64,000 nucleotides of DNA from Hyphomicrobiales bacterium (GCA_900468805.1 UEIF01000033.1:62001-126000); one strand, 5' to 3'; positions 1 through 8,890 are shown, counted from the first letter of the stretch. Notes: generated by a model from the sequence alone, not told the origin. Numbers and translations: made by a program.

Positions 1-146
1 CGTTCGAGCGTCTGTTCCGCCGGGCCGGACATGCCCTCGGCGACCAGCTCGTCGAGCCGGTCCTCCTCCAACTGCAGTTCCAGCTCTTCGTCGAAGCTGT
101 CTGCAATTTCGTTCTTGATACGGTCGAGCTCAGTGTTTTCGATCAT
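1..146 (-). CDS. N-terminus of an acidic protein (partial), possibly a polyphosphate kinase 2
   Basis: The reading frame starts at the ATG complementary to 144-146 and runs off the left edge, leaving 48 complete codons. The visible N-terminus is strongly acidic, with runs such as SFDEELELQLEEDRLDELV, and has no signal peptide or membrane segment. I recall similar acidic leaders on rhizobial PPK2-type polyphosphate kinases, but no catalytic motif lies inside the window, so this is only a suggestion. It is divergent from the ABC importer and separated from it by about 330 bases. Confidence 0.5.
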   Translation of the reverse strand, partial: MIENTELDRIKNEIADSFDEELELQLEEDRLDELVAEGMSGPAEQTLE

Positions 147-479
147 GGCACGCTCCCTGTTCAATTTGCTCGATAAAGCACGTTCTCGCCATAGCTATAT
201 GACAGAGTTGCGACGATCGAAAATTTGCTTTGGCAAAACGCAAAATTACAGACCGGGAACCCCGGCTTGTACAGCCTTTCATGACCGTTTCGGCGCGCGC
301 AATCGACTGGTTCTACAGATGGCCGCGGCTTGTACCATGTCAAGTTTTATGTATACATTGGACTTGCTGAGCAATTTTCGCGACGGCGGCGTTTTCTTCG
401 GAGGAGCGAAGGAAAACGCCCAGGTCGCGGGCATATCTCCGGGAGAGAGATATGGTGCGCAACATTGGGAGGAGTATAC
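147..479. other. Divergent intergenic region
   Basis: This 333-base stretch separates the leftward partial gene from the importer operon. It contains the GntR-type palindrome at 349-358 and a Shine-Dalgarno GGGAGGAG just before the importer start. A second, weaker GTATACAT lies at 474-481 and overlaps the start codon. I see no convincing gene. Confidence 0.6.
349..358. promoter_or_regulatory. Candidate GntR operator ATGTATACAT (importer operon)
   Basis: Perfect 10-bp palindrome with a GTATAC core, identical to the copies at 8004-8013, 9026-9035 and 17773-17782. Operators with this core are typical of FadR/FCD-subfamily GntR proteins, and such a gene lies at 8134-8868. It sits about 120 bp before the start of the substrate-binding protein gene. 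Confidence 0.72.
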
Positions 480-1655
480 ATGATTTCGTTTTCGAGAAGA
501 CTATTCGTTGCCGGCGCTGCGCTCGCGACGCTTGCCGGAGCACCTGCATTTGCACAGGAAACGGTGAAGATCGGCGTGATCCTGCCTATGACAGGCCCTT
601 TCGCCTCAACCGGACGCCAGGTCGAGGCGGGCGCTCGCGCATACATGGCAATCAATGGCGATACGGTTGCAGGCAAGAAGATCGAGCTTGTCCTGCGTGA
701 CGACGCCGGCACGGCCGACCAGACCCGCCGCATCGCCCAGGAACTCGTCGTCAATGACGGCGTCAAGATGCTGGTCGGCTTCGGTCTGACGCCACTTGCC
801 ATGGGTGTCGCCCCAGTTCTCAATCAGGCAAAGGTCCCGGCGATCATCACCTCGGCCACGACGTCGGCGATCATGAAGCAGTCGCCCTATTTCGTACGTA
901 CCTCGATGGGCGGTCCGCAATCGGCCGTTCCGGTCGCCACCTGGGCCGTCCAGAACAACCTGAAACGGGTCGTCACGCTGGTGACTGACTACGGCCCGGG
1001 TATCGACATCGAGAAGGGCTTTACCGACCAGTTCAAGAAGGAAGGCGGCACGGTTGTAGAAGCGCTTCGTGTTCCCCTGCAGAACCCCGATTTTGCACCC
1101 TTCCTTCAGCGCGTGCGCGATGCCAAACCTGACGCCCTGTTCGTCTTCGTGCCGTCGGGCGTCGGCGCAATCTTCATGAAACAGTTCATCGACCGGGGTC
1201 TTGCGGATGCCGGTATCAAGTTGATCGCCACCGGCGACGTCACCGATGACGACCTCTTGAACGGAATGGGGCCGGCCGCCAAGGGCGTCATCACCGGCCA
1301 TTTCTACTCGACCGATCACGACAGCCCTGAGAACAAGGCCTTCGTCGCCGAAGTCCGCAAGGCCAACAAGAACATGCGCCCGAATTTCATGTCGGTCGGC
1401 GGTTATGATGCCATGCACGTCGCTTATGCCGCGCTCGAAAAGACTGGCGGCGATACCGATGGCACCAAGCTCGTCGAAGCCATGAAAGGCATGGAATTCG
1501 TCAGCCCCCGTGGCCCGATCACCATCGATCCTGATACCCGCGACATCGTGCAGGACATCTACATGCGCGAGGTCAAGGAGAAGAACGGCGAGCTCTACAA
1601 TGTCGAGTTCGCGACTTATCCAAAGATCCACGATCCGAATACGGCTGCCAAGTAA
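480..1655 (+). CDS. ABC transporter substrate-binding protein, branched-chain amino acid/aromatic acid type
   Basis: A 391-residue periplasmic binding protein of the Leu/Ile/Val (Peripla_BP_6) family. The ATG at 480 is chosen because GGAGG lies a few bases upstream and because it begins a typical Sec signal peptide, SRRLFVAGAALATLAG, with cleavage expected after AFA near residue 25. The mature part opens with VKIGVILPMTGPFASTG, the usual start of this fold. It is the first gene of a five-gene importer operon, and a strong hairpin follows it. Family members bind amino acids, amides or aromatic acids. The neighbouring O-demethylase and ring-cleavage genes and the shared operator make an aromatic acid the likely ligand, which is inference. 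Confidence 0.9.
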   Translation: MISFSRRLFVAGAALATLAGAPAFAQETVKIGVILPMTGPFASTGRQVEAGARAYMAINGDTVAGKKIELVLRDDAGTADQTRRIAQELVVNDGVKMLVGFGLTPLAMGVAPVLNQAKVPAIITSATTSAIMKQSPYFVRTSMGGPQSAVPVATWAVQNNLKRVVTLVTDYGPGIDIEKGFTDQFKKEGGTVVEALRVPLQNPDFAPFLQRVRDAKPDALFVFVPSGVGAIFMKQFIDRGLADAGIKLIATGDVTDDDLLNGMGPAAKGVITGHFYSTDHDSPENKAFVAEVRKANKNMRPNFMSVGGYDAMHVAYAALEKTGGDTDGTKLVEAMKGMEFVSPRGPITIDPDTRDIVQDIYMREVKEKNGELYNVEFATYPKIHDPNTAAK

Positions 1656-1666
1656 GCCCCGAGGAA

Positions 1667-1694
1667 CAGGCGGCGGAAGCAATTCCGCCGCCTG
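1667..1694 (+). promoter_or_regulatory. Intercistronic hairpin after the binding-protein gene
   Basis: A perfect 12-bp stem (CAGGCGGCGGAA with TTCCGCCGCCTG) and a GCAA tetraloop, with no T-run. Such hairpins between a binding-protein gene and its permease genes usually protect the upstream mRNA, giving more binding protein than permease. Confidence 0.7.
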
Positions 1695-1710
1695 CATGCA
1701 GTGAGGTCTC

Positions 1711-2571
1711 ATGCTGACAATCCTGTTCGACGGCATTGCCTATGGCATGCTTCTCTTCGTTCTCGCCTGCGGATTGTCGGTCACGCTGGGCCTGATGAAT
1801 TTCGTCAACCTGGCGCACGGCGCCTTTGCCATGGCCGGTGGCTATGTCACAGTCATCATGATGAACCGCTACGGCATATCCTTCTACTGGTGCCTGCCGG
1901 CGGCCTTCATCGTCACGGCGCTTGCCGGCGTAGTGCTGGAGCGCTTGCTCTACCGCCGCCTGTATTCCGCCTCGCATCTCGATCAGGTGCTGTTTTCGAT
2001 CGGCCTCGTCTTCATGGCGATCGCCGCGATCGATTATTTCATGGGTGGCCAGCAGCAGCTCATCAACCTGCCGCCCGAACTCAGCGGCCGCTTTGGCTTC
2101 CTTGGCATGGATATCGGCCGTTACCGGCTCTTCATCATCGTCATCTGCGCGGCCTTGACGGTAGCACTTCAGCTGGCGCTCACCCGCACCCGCTTCGGCA
2201 GCCAGCTTCGCGCCGCCGTCGATGACGGACGCGTGGCGCGCGGCTTGGGCATCAACGTGTCGGTCATCTTCGCACTGACCTTCGCGCTCGGCTCCGGCCT
2301 TGCCGGTCTTGGTGGCGCGCTCGGTACCGAACTGCTCGGCCTCGATCCGAACTTTCCGCTGAAATATCTCATCTATTTCATGATCGTCGTCACCGTCGGC
2401 GGCACCTCGTCCATCACCGGTCCCTTCATCGCAGCACTTCTGCTCGGCATCGCCGATGTCGCCGGCAAATATTACGTGCCGCAGCTCGGCGCCTTCATCA
2501 TCTATGCCGTCATGATCCTTGTGCTGATCCTGCGGCCCCATGGCCTCTTCTCCCGGGAGGGCGGCCGATGA
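1711..2571 (+). CDS. ABC transporter permease, LivH type
   Basis: A 286-residue inner-membrane permease of the LivH (BPD_transp_2) family with about eight hydrophobic segments. The N-terminal LFDGIAYGMLLFVLACGLS and the motif GLMNFVNLAHGAFAMAGGY are characteristic. The ATG at 1711 follows a GTGAGG ribosome-binding site. Its stop overlaps the next start by four bases (ATGA), so it is translationally coupled to the LivM-type partner, with which it forms the channel of the importer. Confidence 0.92.
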   Translation: MLTILFDGIAYGMLLFVLACGLSVTLGLMNFVNLAHGAFAMAGGYVTVIMMNRYGISFYWCLPAAFIVTALAGVVLERLLYRRLYSASHLDQVLFSIGLVFMAIAAIDYFMGGQQQLINLPPELSGRFGFLGMDIGRYRLFIIVICAALTVALQLALTRTRFGSQLRAAVDDGRVARGLGINVSVIFALTFALGSGLAGLGGALGTELLGLDPNFPLKYLIYFMIVVTVGGTSSITGPFIAALLLGIADVAGKYYVPQLGAFIIYAVMILVLILRPHGLFSREGGR

Positions 2572-3602
2572 GCGGCGAACGCAACAACGCCTCTGTGGAG
2601 GCCATGGGGCTCTTGAGGCACGCCGGCCGCTGGCAGATTTGGGAATTTGCTCTCTGGATGGTCGCCATTGCCGCAATCTTGATCCTGCCATCGCAGATGC
2701 TGATCCTGACCGAGATCGTCATCCTGGCTCTCTTTGCTATCTCGCTGGATCTCATCCTCGGTTATGCCGGCATCGTCTCGCTCGGCCATACCGCCTTCTT
2801 CGGCCTTGGCGCTTACGCAGCTGGTCTCTTTGCCGTCCATGTCTCCGGCGAGCCGATTATCGGTCTGCTGGTCGCTGGCCTCGTCAGCGGCATCTTCGGC
2901 TTTCTGACGAGCTTCCTCGTGCTGCGCGGTTCTGATCTCACCCGCCTCATGACCACCTTCGGTGTCGCCATGCTGCTGGCCGAACTCATCAATCAGGCCG
3001 CTTGGCTTACCGGCGGCGCCGATGGCCTCAGCGGCGTCATCATCAATCCAATCCTCGGTTATTTCGAATTCGATCTTTGGGGCCGCACCGGCTACATCTA
3101 CTGCCTGATTGTGCTGATGCTCCTGACCTATGGCGCCCGGCGCATCGTCAATTCGCCCTTCGGCCTGTCGCTGAAGGCGATCAAGCGCAATGAGCGCCGT
3201 GCCTCTATGCTCGGCATCTCGCCCACCCGCCGCATCGTCGCAATCTACACGATATCCGCCGCCTATGCCGGCATAGCTGGCGCGCTGCTGACCCAGACAA
3301 CCAGCTTCGTCTCGCCTGACGTTCTCGCCTTCCACAGGTCAGCCGAAGTGCTGCTGGTGCTGGTCATCGGCGGGGTCGGCTATCTCTATGGAGGCGTGTT
3401 CGGCGCTGTCATCTTCTCGATCCTGCGCAACTGGCTGTCGGTCATCACGCCGCAATACTGGATGTTCTGGATCGGCCTCGTGCTTATCATCATCGTCCTA
3501 GTCGGCCGCGAGCGCCTGACGCGCTGGCAGACCCTGCTACCAGGCTCGACGCGCAAGCGCAAAGCCAGCACGCAGCAAGCCGTCGCGGAGGAAAGTAAAT
3601 GA
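2568..3602 (+). CDS. ABC transporter permease, LivM type
   Basis: A 344-residue LivM-family permease, the second channel subunit. It carries the typical ISLDLILGYAGIVSLGHTAFFGLGAYA stretch near residues 60-90 and a charged C-terminal tail after the last membrane segment. It overlaps both neighbours by four bases (ATGA junctions at 2568 and 3599), which fixes both starts and shows tight operon coupling. Confidence 0.92.
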   Translation: MSGERNNASVEAMGLLRHAGRWQIWEFALWMVAIAAILILPSQMLILTEIVILALFAISLDLILGYAGIVSLGHTAFFGLGAYAAGLFAVHVSGEPIIGLLVAGLVSGIFGFLTSFLVLRGSDLTRLMTTFGVAMLLAELINQAAWLTGGADGLSGVIINPILGYFEFDLWGRTGYIYCLIVLMLLTYGARRIVNSPFGLSLKAIKRNERRASMLGISPTRRIVAIYTISAAYAGIAGALLTQTTSFVSPDVLAFHRSAEVLLVLVIGGVGYLYGGVFGAVIFSILRNWLSVITPQYWMFWIGLVLIIIVLVGRERLTRWQTLLPGSTRKRKASTQQAVAEESK

Positions 3603-4345
3603 CGCTCGCCCTCGAGACACGCCACCTCGTCAAGCGCTTCGGCGGCTTCATCGCCACCAATGACGTCTCGCTGCAGATCCGCCAGGGCGCGCGCCATGCG
3701 CTGATCGGCCCGAACGGCGCCGGCAAGACCACGATCATCAACCTGCTGACCGGCGTACTGACACCGAACAGCGGCGAGATCCTGCTCGCTGGCGAAGATA
3801 TCACCAGCGTCTCCTCCTATCGTCGCGTCGGCAAGGGTCTTGCGCGCACTTTCCAGATCAACCAGCTCTTCGGCGATTTCACGCCGCTGGATTCCGTCAT
3901 GCTGGCGATCAGCGAACGCCGGGGGCATGGCCGTTTCGCCTGGCGGCCGCTCTCGGCCGACCGCGAAGTCGCCGATGAAGCCGCCGCACTGTTGGAGCGC
4001 TTTCGTTTGGTCGATGTCATGGGCACTTCGACGGCGCTCCTACCCTATGGCAAGCAGCGCCTGCTGGAGATCGCACTTGCGATTGCCATGCAGCCCAAGG
4101 TGCTGCTACTCGATGAGCCCGCAGCCGGCGTTCCCGAGGAGGAGCGGCACGAGGTCCTCGGCATCGTCCGCGAGCTGCCGGCCAACGTCACCGTCGTGCT
4201 GATCGAACACGATATGGATCTCGTCTTCTCCTTTGCAGACCGTATCTCGGTGCTCGCCGCCGGGGCGCTCTTTGCCGAGGGAACCGTCGCCGAAATCTCG
4301 AAAGACCCGCAGGTGAAAGCCATCTATCTCGGGGAGGATGCCTGA
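3599..4345 (+). CDS. ABC transporter ATP-binding protein, LivG type
   Basis: A 248-residue ATPase with Walker A GPNGAGKTT near residues 38-46, Walker B VLLLDEP and the relaxed LivG-type signature PYGKQRLLEIA in place of LSGGQ. Residues after Walker A (GLARTFQINQLFGDFTPLDSV) match the LivG Q-loop region. It pairs with the LivF-type ATPase that starts at its stop codon to energise the importer. Confidence 0.92.
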   Translation: MTLALETRHLVKRFGGFIATNDVSLQIRQGARHALIGPNGAGKTTIINLLTGVLTPNSGEILLAGEDITSVSSYRRVGKGLARTFQINQLFGDFTPLDSVMLAISERRGHGRFAWRPLSADREVADEAAALLERFRLVDVMGTSTALLPYGKQRLLEIALAIAMQPKVLLLDEPAAGVPEEERHEVLGIVRELPANVTVVLIEHDMDLVFSFADRISVLAAGALFAEGTVAEISKDPQVKAIYLGEDA

Positions 4346-5043
4346 TGCCCGAACTGCTGCGGATCGAACGCCTCGTCGCCGGTTATGGCGAAGCGCAGGT
4401 GCTTGCCAAGGTTGATGTCTCGCTGGAGGAAGGCCGTTCGCTGGCATTGCTCGGCCGCAACGGCGCCGGCAAGACGACCCTGCTCAACACCATCATCGGC
4501 GTCACCACCCACCACGCCGGCTCCATCCACCTGCAGCAGCGCGACATCACCCGGCTCAGGGCGGAAAAGCGCGCGCCGCTCGGCATCGGCTGGGTGCCGC
4601 AGGAACGCAATATCTTCCGTTCGCTAACGGTGGAGGAAAACCTCACGGCGAGCGCCCGCCCCGGTTCCTGGAATGTCGGCCGCGTCTATCAGATGTTCCC
4701 GCGCCTGCAGGAACGCCGCCGCAACCTCGGCAATCAACTGTCCGGCGGCGAGCAGCAGATGCTCGCCATCGCCCGCGCGCTGATGCTCAATCCGAAGATC
4801 CTGCTGCTCGACGAGCCCCTGGAAGGCCTCGCCCCTATCATCGTCGACGAGCTTCTGGCTGCACTTCGCCGTATCGTCACCGACGAAGGCATGTCGGCAA
4901 TCATCGTCGAGCAGAAGGCACGCAAGGTGCTGCCGCTGACGGATGAGGTCATCGTGCTCGAACGCGGCGCGGTGATCTATCGCGATACATCGGAAGCGCT
5001 TCTTGCCTCACCCGAAACTCTCGACGCACACTTAAGCGTCTGA
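4345..5043 (+). CDS. ABC transporter ATP-binding protein, LivF type
   Basis: A 232-residue ATPase with Walker A GRNGAGKTT, signature LSGGEQQMLAIARAL and Walker B ILLLDEPLEGLAP, all typical of LivF. The start overlaps the LivG stop by one base (TGATG). It is the last gene of the importer operon. Its stop lies only four bases from the end of the convergent murA-like gene, so there is no room for a private terminator. Confidence 0.92.
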   Translation: MPELLRIERLVAGYGEAQVLAKVDVSLEEGRSLALLGRNGAGKTTLLNTIIGVTTHHAGSIHLQQRDITRLRAEKRAPLGIGWVPQERNIFRSLTVEENLTASARPGSWNVGRVYQMFPRLQERRRNLGNQLSGGEQQMLAIARALMLNPKILLLDEPLEGLAPIIVDELLAALRRIVTDEGMSAIIVEQKARKVLPLTDEVIVLERGAVIYRDTSEALLASPETLDAHLSV

Positions 5044-5047
5044 GATT

Positions 5048-6370
5048 TCAGGTTTCCCGAGGCGGTACACGGGTGATGCGCGCGCCGAGTGCGTTCAGCC
5101 GCTCCTCGATCCGCTCATAGCCGCGTTCAATCTGCTGGGCATTATTGATGACGCTGGTTCCCTCAGCGCACATGGCAGCAATCAGCATCGCCATGCCGGC
5201 ACGGATATCCGGGCTCTCGACCTGCGCTGCACGCAGCTTGGAGGGGCCGGCCACGATCGCGCGATGCGGATCGCAGAGCACGATGCGTGCGCCCATGGTA
5301 ATCAGCTTGTCGACGAAGAACATTCGGCTTTCGAACATCTTCTCGAACATCAGCACCACACCATCGCATTGCGAGGCGGTGACGATGGCAATCGACATCG
5401 TATCAGCCGGGAAGGCCGGCCATGGCTGGTCCTCGATCTTCGGAATGTGCCCACCGAAATCCGGCTGGATCTTCATCTCCTGCCCCGCCGGCACCACGAG
5501 ATCGTCGCCCTCGATGCGGCATCGGATGCCGAGACGCTCAAAAGTCATCAATGTCGAACGTAAATGCTCAACGCCCGCCCGACGGATGGTGATTTCCGAA
5601 CCGGTGACGGCAGCGAGGCCGATCAGCGAACCGATCTCGTTGTGATCGGGGCCGATACGGTGCGACGCGCTGCCAAGCGGCTGGCCACCGTGAATGGTCA
5701 TCGTATTGGTGCCGATGCCCTCGATCTTCGCGCCCATGGCGATGAGGAAATGGGCGAGATCCTGGACATGCGGCTCTGATGCGCAATTGCGCAGGATTGT
5801 CTTGCCTTCGGCAGAAACTGCTGCGCAGAGCGCATTCTCGGTCGCAGTGACGGAGGGTTCGTCGAGGAACACGTCAGCGCCGCGCAGATGCTCTGCACGG
5901 AAACTATAGGAGCCGTTGACGCTGATCTTGGCGCCGAGCTGCTCAAGCGCCAGGAAGTGTGTGTCGACGCGGCGGCGGCCAATGACATCGCCGCCGGGTG
6001 GCGGTAGCGTGATCTCGCCGCAGCGGGCCAGCATCGGCCCGGCAAGCAGGATGGATGCCCGGATGCGGGCGCAGAGGCCAGGATCGAGATCGGCCGGCTT
6101 GAGGTCGCTCGCCTCGATCTCGAGCTCATTGCGTCCCAACCAGCGCGCTTTGGCGCCAACCGACTGGATCAGCTCGACGAGCGCTTCGACATCGCGGATA
6201 CGCGGCACGTTGGTCAGATGCACAAGCTTGTCGGTCAGCAGCGAGGCGGCAATGATCGGTAGCGCGGCATTCTTGTTGCCGCTCGGCTGGATCTCGCCGG
6301 CAAGGCGGTGCCCGCCCTCGACGATGTATTGAATTCGCTCATGCGGCTGGGCCTGTGCCACTGCTGTCAT
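5048..6370 (-). CDS. murA: UDP-N-acetylglucosamine 1-carboxyvinyltransferase (MurA) paralogue with Cys-to-Asp active site
   Basis: A 440-residue EPSP-synthase-fold enzyme that transfers enolpyruvate to UDP-GlcNAc in the first committed step of peptidoglycan synthesis. Kept residues include Lys33 in SGNKNAAL, the WPAFPADT segment with the catalytic Asp, and RGYERIEERL near the C-terminus. The loop that normally reads PGGC has PGGD, with Asp128 at the position of E. coli Cys115. MurA enzymes with Asp here (Mycobacterium, Chlamydia) are active and fosfomycin-insensitive. I chose the ATG at 6370 because conserved MurA sequence begins soon after it. A main-copy murA is expected elsewhere, so this is probably a second copy. 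Its place among catabolic genes is unexplained. Confidence 0.88.
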   Translation of the reverse strand: MTAVAQAQPHERIQYIVEGGHRLAGEIQPSGNKNAALPIIAASLLTDKLVHLTNVPRIRDVEALVELIQSVGAKARWLGRNELEIEASDLKPADLDPGLCARIRASILLAGPMLARCGEITLPPPGGDVIGRRRVDTHFLALEQLGAKISVNGSYSFRAEHLRGADVFLDEPSVTATENALCAAVSAEGKTILRNCASEPHVQDLAHFLIAMGAKIEGIGTNTMTIHGGQPLGSASHRIGPDHNEIGSLIGLAAVTGSEITIRRAGVEHLRSTLMTFERLGIRCRIEGDDLVVPAGQEMKIQPDFGGHIPKIEDQPWPAFPADTMSIAIVTASQCDGVVLMFEKMFESRMFFVDKLITMGARIVLCDPHRAIVAGPSKLRAAQVESPDIRAGMAMLIAAMCAEGTSVINNAQQIERGYERIEERLNALGARITRVPPRET

Positions 6371-6506
6371 CCTTGTTCGATTCGATTTTTCACGGACATT
6401 ATCTGCGTTGTCATTGTGACATCGAAGTGATCGCCCGTTCCAAGCTGCGGCTGTTCTTAACGCTGCCTTGCATCGAGGGCTAGGTGCAAGATGACAGGAA
6501 GAATCC

Positions 6507-6535
6507 ATAAAAAACGGCGCCCTCCCGGGCGCCGT
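6507..6535 (-). terminator. Rho-independent terminator of the O-demethylase gene
   Basis: A perfect 9-bp stem (ACGGCGCCC with GGGCGCCGT, loop at 6523-6526). On the minus strand it is followed by a run of six T. It lies about 30 bp after the stop of the ligM-like gene. Confidence 0.85.
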
Positions 6536-6563
6536 CGTTAACACCGTGGATGGGTGTCGGATT

Positions 6564-7976
6564 TCAGCCCTTCTTGCTACGCCAGCTGTCAGCGTAATTC
6601 TCGCGGGCTTCGCTGGCATAGGGCGTGGGCGAGACGCGCACGCGGATTTCGGCCTGCTTGTGCGGCTCGACCGAGGTCTTGCCGGAGCCGCCGTCAGGCT
6701 CGCCCCAGACGAGGGTCAGCACGTCGCCGATCTCGACATCCGCATCGACGATGCCGAGCGAAAGCATGCAGCGTTCGTTGTAGCTATAACCATTGAACAT
6801 CGACATGCCGACCATCTTGCCGTCGCGCATGATCTTGTCGGCGCTGGTCGAGGCATAGTTCGGCTGCGGGAAGTCGATCCACTTGAAGTGATCCTCACCC
6901 GGACGGAAGGCCGAGGCGATGACGTTGACCACGTCTTCGGCATTCCACTCGAAGGTTACCTTCTTGCGGCTCGTCTGGCCCTTCATCTTCTCGAGCGCGG
7001 ACTTACCGACGAAGTCATCCTTCTTCCAGCCAATGTAGAAATCGTAGCCGAGTTCGAACGGCGTGACGTAGTAGTCCTCGATATTGCTGGAAACGAAGCT
7101 GCCGCCAATCGCACCCGTCGCCTCATAACTGTCGGCGCCCAGCCAGTCGCGATAGGCCGCCAGCATGCCGTCACCCGTATAGATGCCCGGCAGCGGCGAC
7201 GGGATCCAGCCGGATTCCAGCGTGTTGGTGGAATAAGCGCGGCTGCCGCAACGAACGAGATCGACGCCCGCCGCCTTTGCCGATTCCAGGATGACAGAGT
7301 GGATATAGGCCTTGTCCTCATAGGGCCCCCAGATTTCCAGACCCGGCGCACCGGACATTCCGTGGCGCAGCGCATTCACCGTCTTCGAGCCGACCTTGAT
7401 CTTGTCGACATGGAAGAACTTGACCTCCGGGATCGGGCCTCCGTTCATCTTTTCGAAAATCTTCGGGGCATCCGGCCCCTGGATCTGGTAGCGATAATGC
7501 GTGCGCAGCACGCGTTCGCCTTCCGGGCGTGAAGGCGAGCGCGGATCATATTTCAGGCGCACATTCCACTTGCCGTAGGCGGCGCAGAACATCAGCCAGT
7601 TGGAGGTCGGCGAACGACCGACGAGGATGAATTTGTCTTCGCGCTCGCGGAAGATGATCTGGTCGCCGATCACATGACCGGCAGGCGTGACCGGCACGAA
7701 ATGCTTGGCGCGGTTCGTATCGAAATTCGAGAAGGAGTTGACACCGTGATAGGCGAGGAACTTCTCCGCATCCGGTCCTTCGACGGTCAACTCGTCCATA
7801 TGGTGTGACTGGTCGAAGAGGACGGCGGAGTTACGCCACGCGGCCTGCTCCGAGCGCCAGTTGGAAAACTCGGCTGCCACGACCGGGTATACATACATGC
7901 CGACTTTGGAATTGCGCAGCAGCTCCACCGTATTGCCGGCCGACTTCAAAACTTCCGATAAGCTTGATCTCGCCAC
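6564..7976 (-). CDS. ligM: Tetrahydrofolate-dependent aromatic O-demethylase, LigM-like (GcvT family)
   Basis: The GTG at 7976 gives 470 residues, close to the 471 of LigM from Sphingobium SYK-6, and lies 7 bases after GGAGG. The upstream in-frame ATG at 7991 has no such site. From memory, many stretches match LigM closely: AGNTVELLRNS, PVVAAEFSNWR, NSAVLFDQSHHM, LESGWIPSPLP, GAIGGSFVSSNIEDYYV, FNGYSYNER and VEPHKQAEIRVRVSPTPY. LigM moves the methyl group of vanillate or 3-O-methylgallate to tetrahydrofolate, giving protocatechuate or gallate plus methyl-THF. It is a single-gene unit with its own operator at 8004-8013 and its own terminator. Confidence 0.9.
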   Translation of the reverse strand: MARSSLSEVLKSAGNTVELLRNSKVGMYVYPVVAAEFSNWRSEQAAWRNSAVLFDQSHHMDELTVEGPDAEKFLAYHGVNSFSNFDTNRAKHFVPVTPAGHVIGDQIIFREREDKFILVGRSPTSNWLMFCAAYGKWNVRLKYDPRSPSRPEGERVLRTHYRYQIQGPDAPKIFEKMNGGPIPEVKFFHVDKIKVGSKTVNALRHGMSGAPGLEIWGPYEDKAYIHSVILESAKAAGVDLVRCGSRAYSTNTLESGWIPSPLPGIYTGDGMLAAYRDWLGADSYEATGAIGGSFVSSNIEDYYVTPFELGYDFYIGWKKDDFVGKSALEKMKGQTSRKKVTFEWNAEDVVNVIASAFRPGEDHFKWIDFPQPNYASTSADKIMRDGKMVGMSMFNGYSYNERCMLSLGIVDADVEIGDVLTLVWGEPDGGSGKTSVEPHKQAEIRVRVSPTPYASEARENYADSWRSKKG

Positions 7977-8003
7977 CTGATGTCCTCCCATTGGTATGCG
8001 ATA

Positions 8004-8013
8004 ATGTATACAT
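8004..8013. promoter_or_regulatory. Candidate GntR operator ATGTATACAT (ligM-like gene)
   Basis: Perfect copy of the palindrome, 27 bp before the GTG start of the O-demethylase gene. A regulator bound here would overlap the promoter or early leader, which fits repression. Confidence 0.75.
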
Positions 8014-8080
8014 GAAATGCCCAAAGCGATCAGATTGCAAGCCCATTTTCTACCCGCCTCACTGTATTCCAGACGCCGGA

Positions 8081-8110
8081 AACGCAAAAGGGCGGCTCAA
8101 AAGCCGCCCT
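8081..8110 (-). terminator. Terminator after the GntR gene
   Basis: A perfect 9-bp stem (AGGGCGGCT at 8089-8097, AGCCGCCCT at 8102-8110) with a 4-base loop. It is followed on the minus strand by TTTTGCG, 24 bp after the stop of the GntR gene. It separates that gene from the ligM-like gene downstream. Confidence 0.8.
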
Positions 8111-8133
8111 CCCAAATGCCGATTTGCCGGAAA

Positions 8134-8868
8134 TTACCGGTGAATCAGTGCAAGTCCCCTGATCTGCTCGATCAGATCAGGGTCTTCCGCCAGAATGTAT
8201 TCAAGATTGCGCCGCGCCGTGCGGGCATGCTCCCTGGCGATCGCTTCCGCGCGGCTGCCTTCGCGCGCTTCGATCGCGCTCACGAGTTCCCTGTGCTGCT
8301 CCTGCGCGGAGCGGAGCGAACGACGGAAGGCGGCAATATCCGCCTTGTCGGGCAGGAAGGCGGACGGTGAAGCAAAGGGCAGCGAACTCGCCCGCTCTAC
8401 CTCACGCCGAATGATCTCGCTGCCGGCAAGTGCTGCAAGCTGGTGGTGGAACTTCTCGTTCAGGTCGGAGTAAGCGTCGAAATCGACATCGTCGAGGCGC
8501 TCTCCGAAACAGGCATCAAGCTTGATCACCGTCTGCTTGATCTCATCGAGCGCTTCGGGCGCAGCACCGCGCTCTGCAGCAAGCCGGGCCGCCATGCCTT
8601 CCATGACGCCGCGCACCTCGATGGAATCGACCACGTCGGCAAAGCCGAAACGACGAACCACGAAGCCGCCGTTCGGAAGGCGATCCAGAAGCCCCTCCTC
8701 CGTCAGCCGCGACATCGCCTCACGCACCGGTGTGCGGGAAATATCCAGCGCCTCGGCCAACGGCACTTCGAACAGCCGCGTACCGCCCTGTAGCTCGCCG
8801 CTCAGAATCTTTTCCCGCAATTCGATAACGGCGCGACGGCCATGCGTTGCGGCTTCACTTTGCTTCAT
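8134..8868 (-). CDS. GntR family transcriptional regulator, FadR/FCD subfamily
   Basis: A 244-residue regulator. The winged helix at about residues 10-72 includes VPLAEALDISRTPVREAMSRLTEEGLL. The C-terminal FCD ligand domain shows the metal-site pattern DLNEKFHHQL, QEQHRELVSAIE and REHARTARRNL. The ATG at 8868 has GGAGG five bases upstream; an in-frame TTG four codons earlier overlaps that site and is less likely. FCD proteins usually bind small carboxylic acids and repress GTATAC-type operators. Four perfect ATGTATACAT sites flank catabolic operons here and a degenerate one (8891-8900) lies before this gene. I infer that it controls the aromatic regulon and itself. Confidence 0.9.
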   Translation of the reverse strand: MKQSEAATHGRRAVIELREKILSGELQGGTRLFEVPLAEALDISRTPVREAMSRLTEEGLLDRLPNGGFVVRRFGFADVVDSIEVRGVMEGMAARLAAERGAAPEALDEIKQTVIKLDACFGERLDDVDFDAYSDLNEKFHHQLAALAGSEIIRREVERASSLPFASPSAFLPDKADIAAFRRSLRSAQEQHRELVSAIEAREGSRAEAIAREHARTARRNLEYILAEDPDLIEQIRGLALIHR

Positions 8869-8890
8869 CGGCGCCTCCAATCCCGGCTAA

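Noticed and set aside
474..481. Extra GTATACAT at the importer start codon
   Set aside because: Only 8 bases match, and it overlaps the ATG. It could be a weak site but does not stand out from chance enough to be listed as an operator.
606..2691. Long minus-strand open frames across the binding-protein and permease genes (606-1736, 1573-2691)
   Set aside because: They lie opposite clear ABC transporter genes. Their products are rich in Asp, His, Arg and Glu with no domain, as expected for antisense frames in high-GC DNA.
6546..7532. 328-codon plus-strand frame opposite the O-demethylase gene
   Set aside because: The opposite strand matches LigM along its length, and a terminator follows that gene in the correct direction.
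7886..7895. GGTATACATA inside the ligM-like gene
   Set aside because: It is intragenic and one arm is broken; it is explained by the codons for VYPV.
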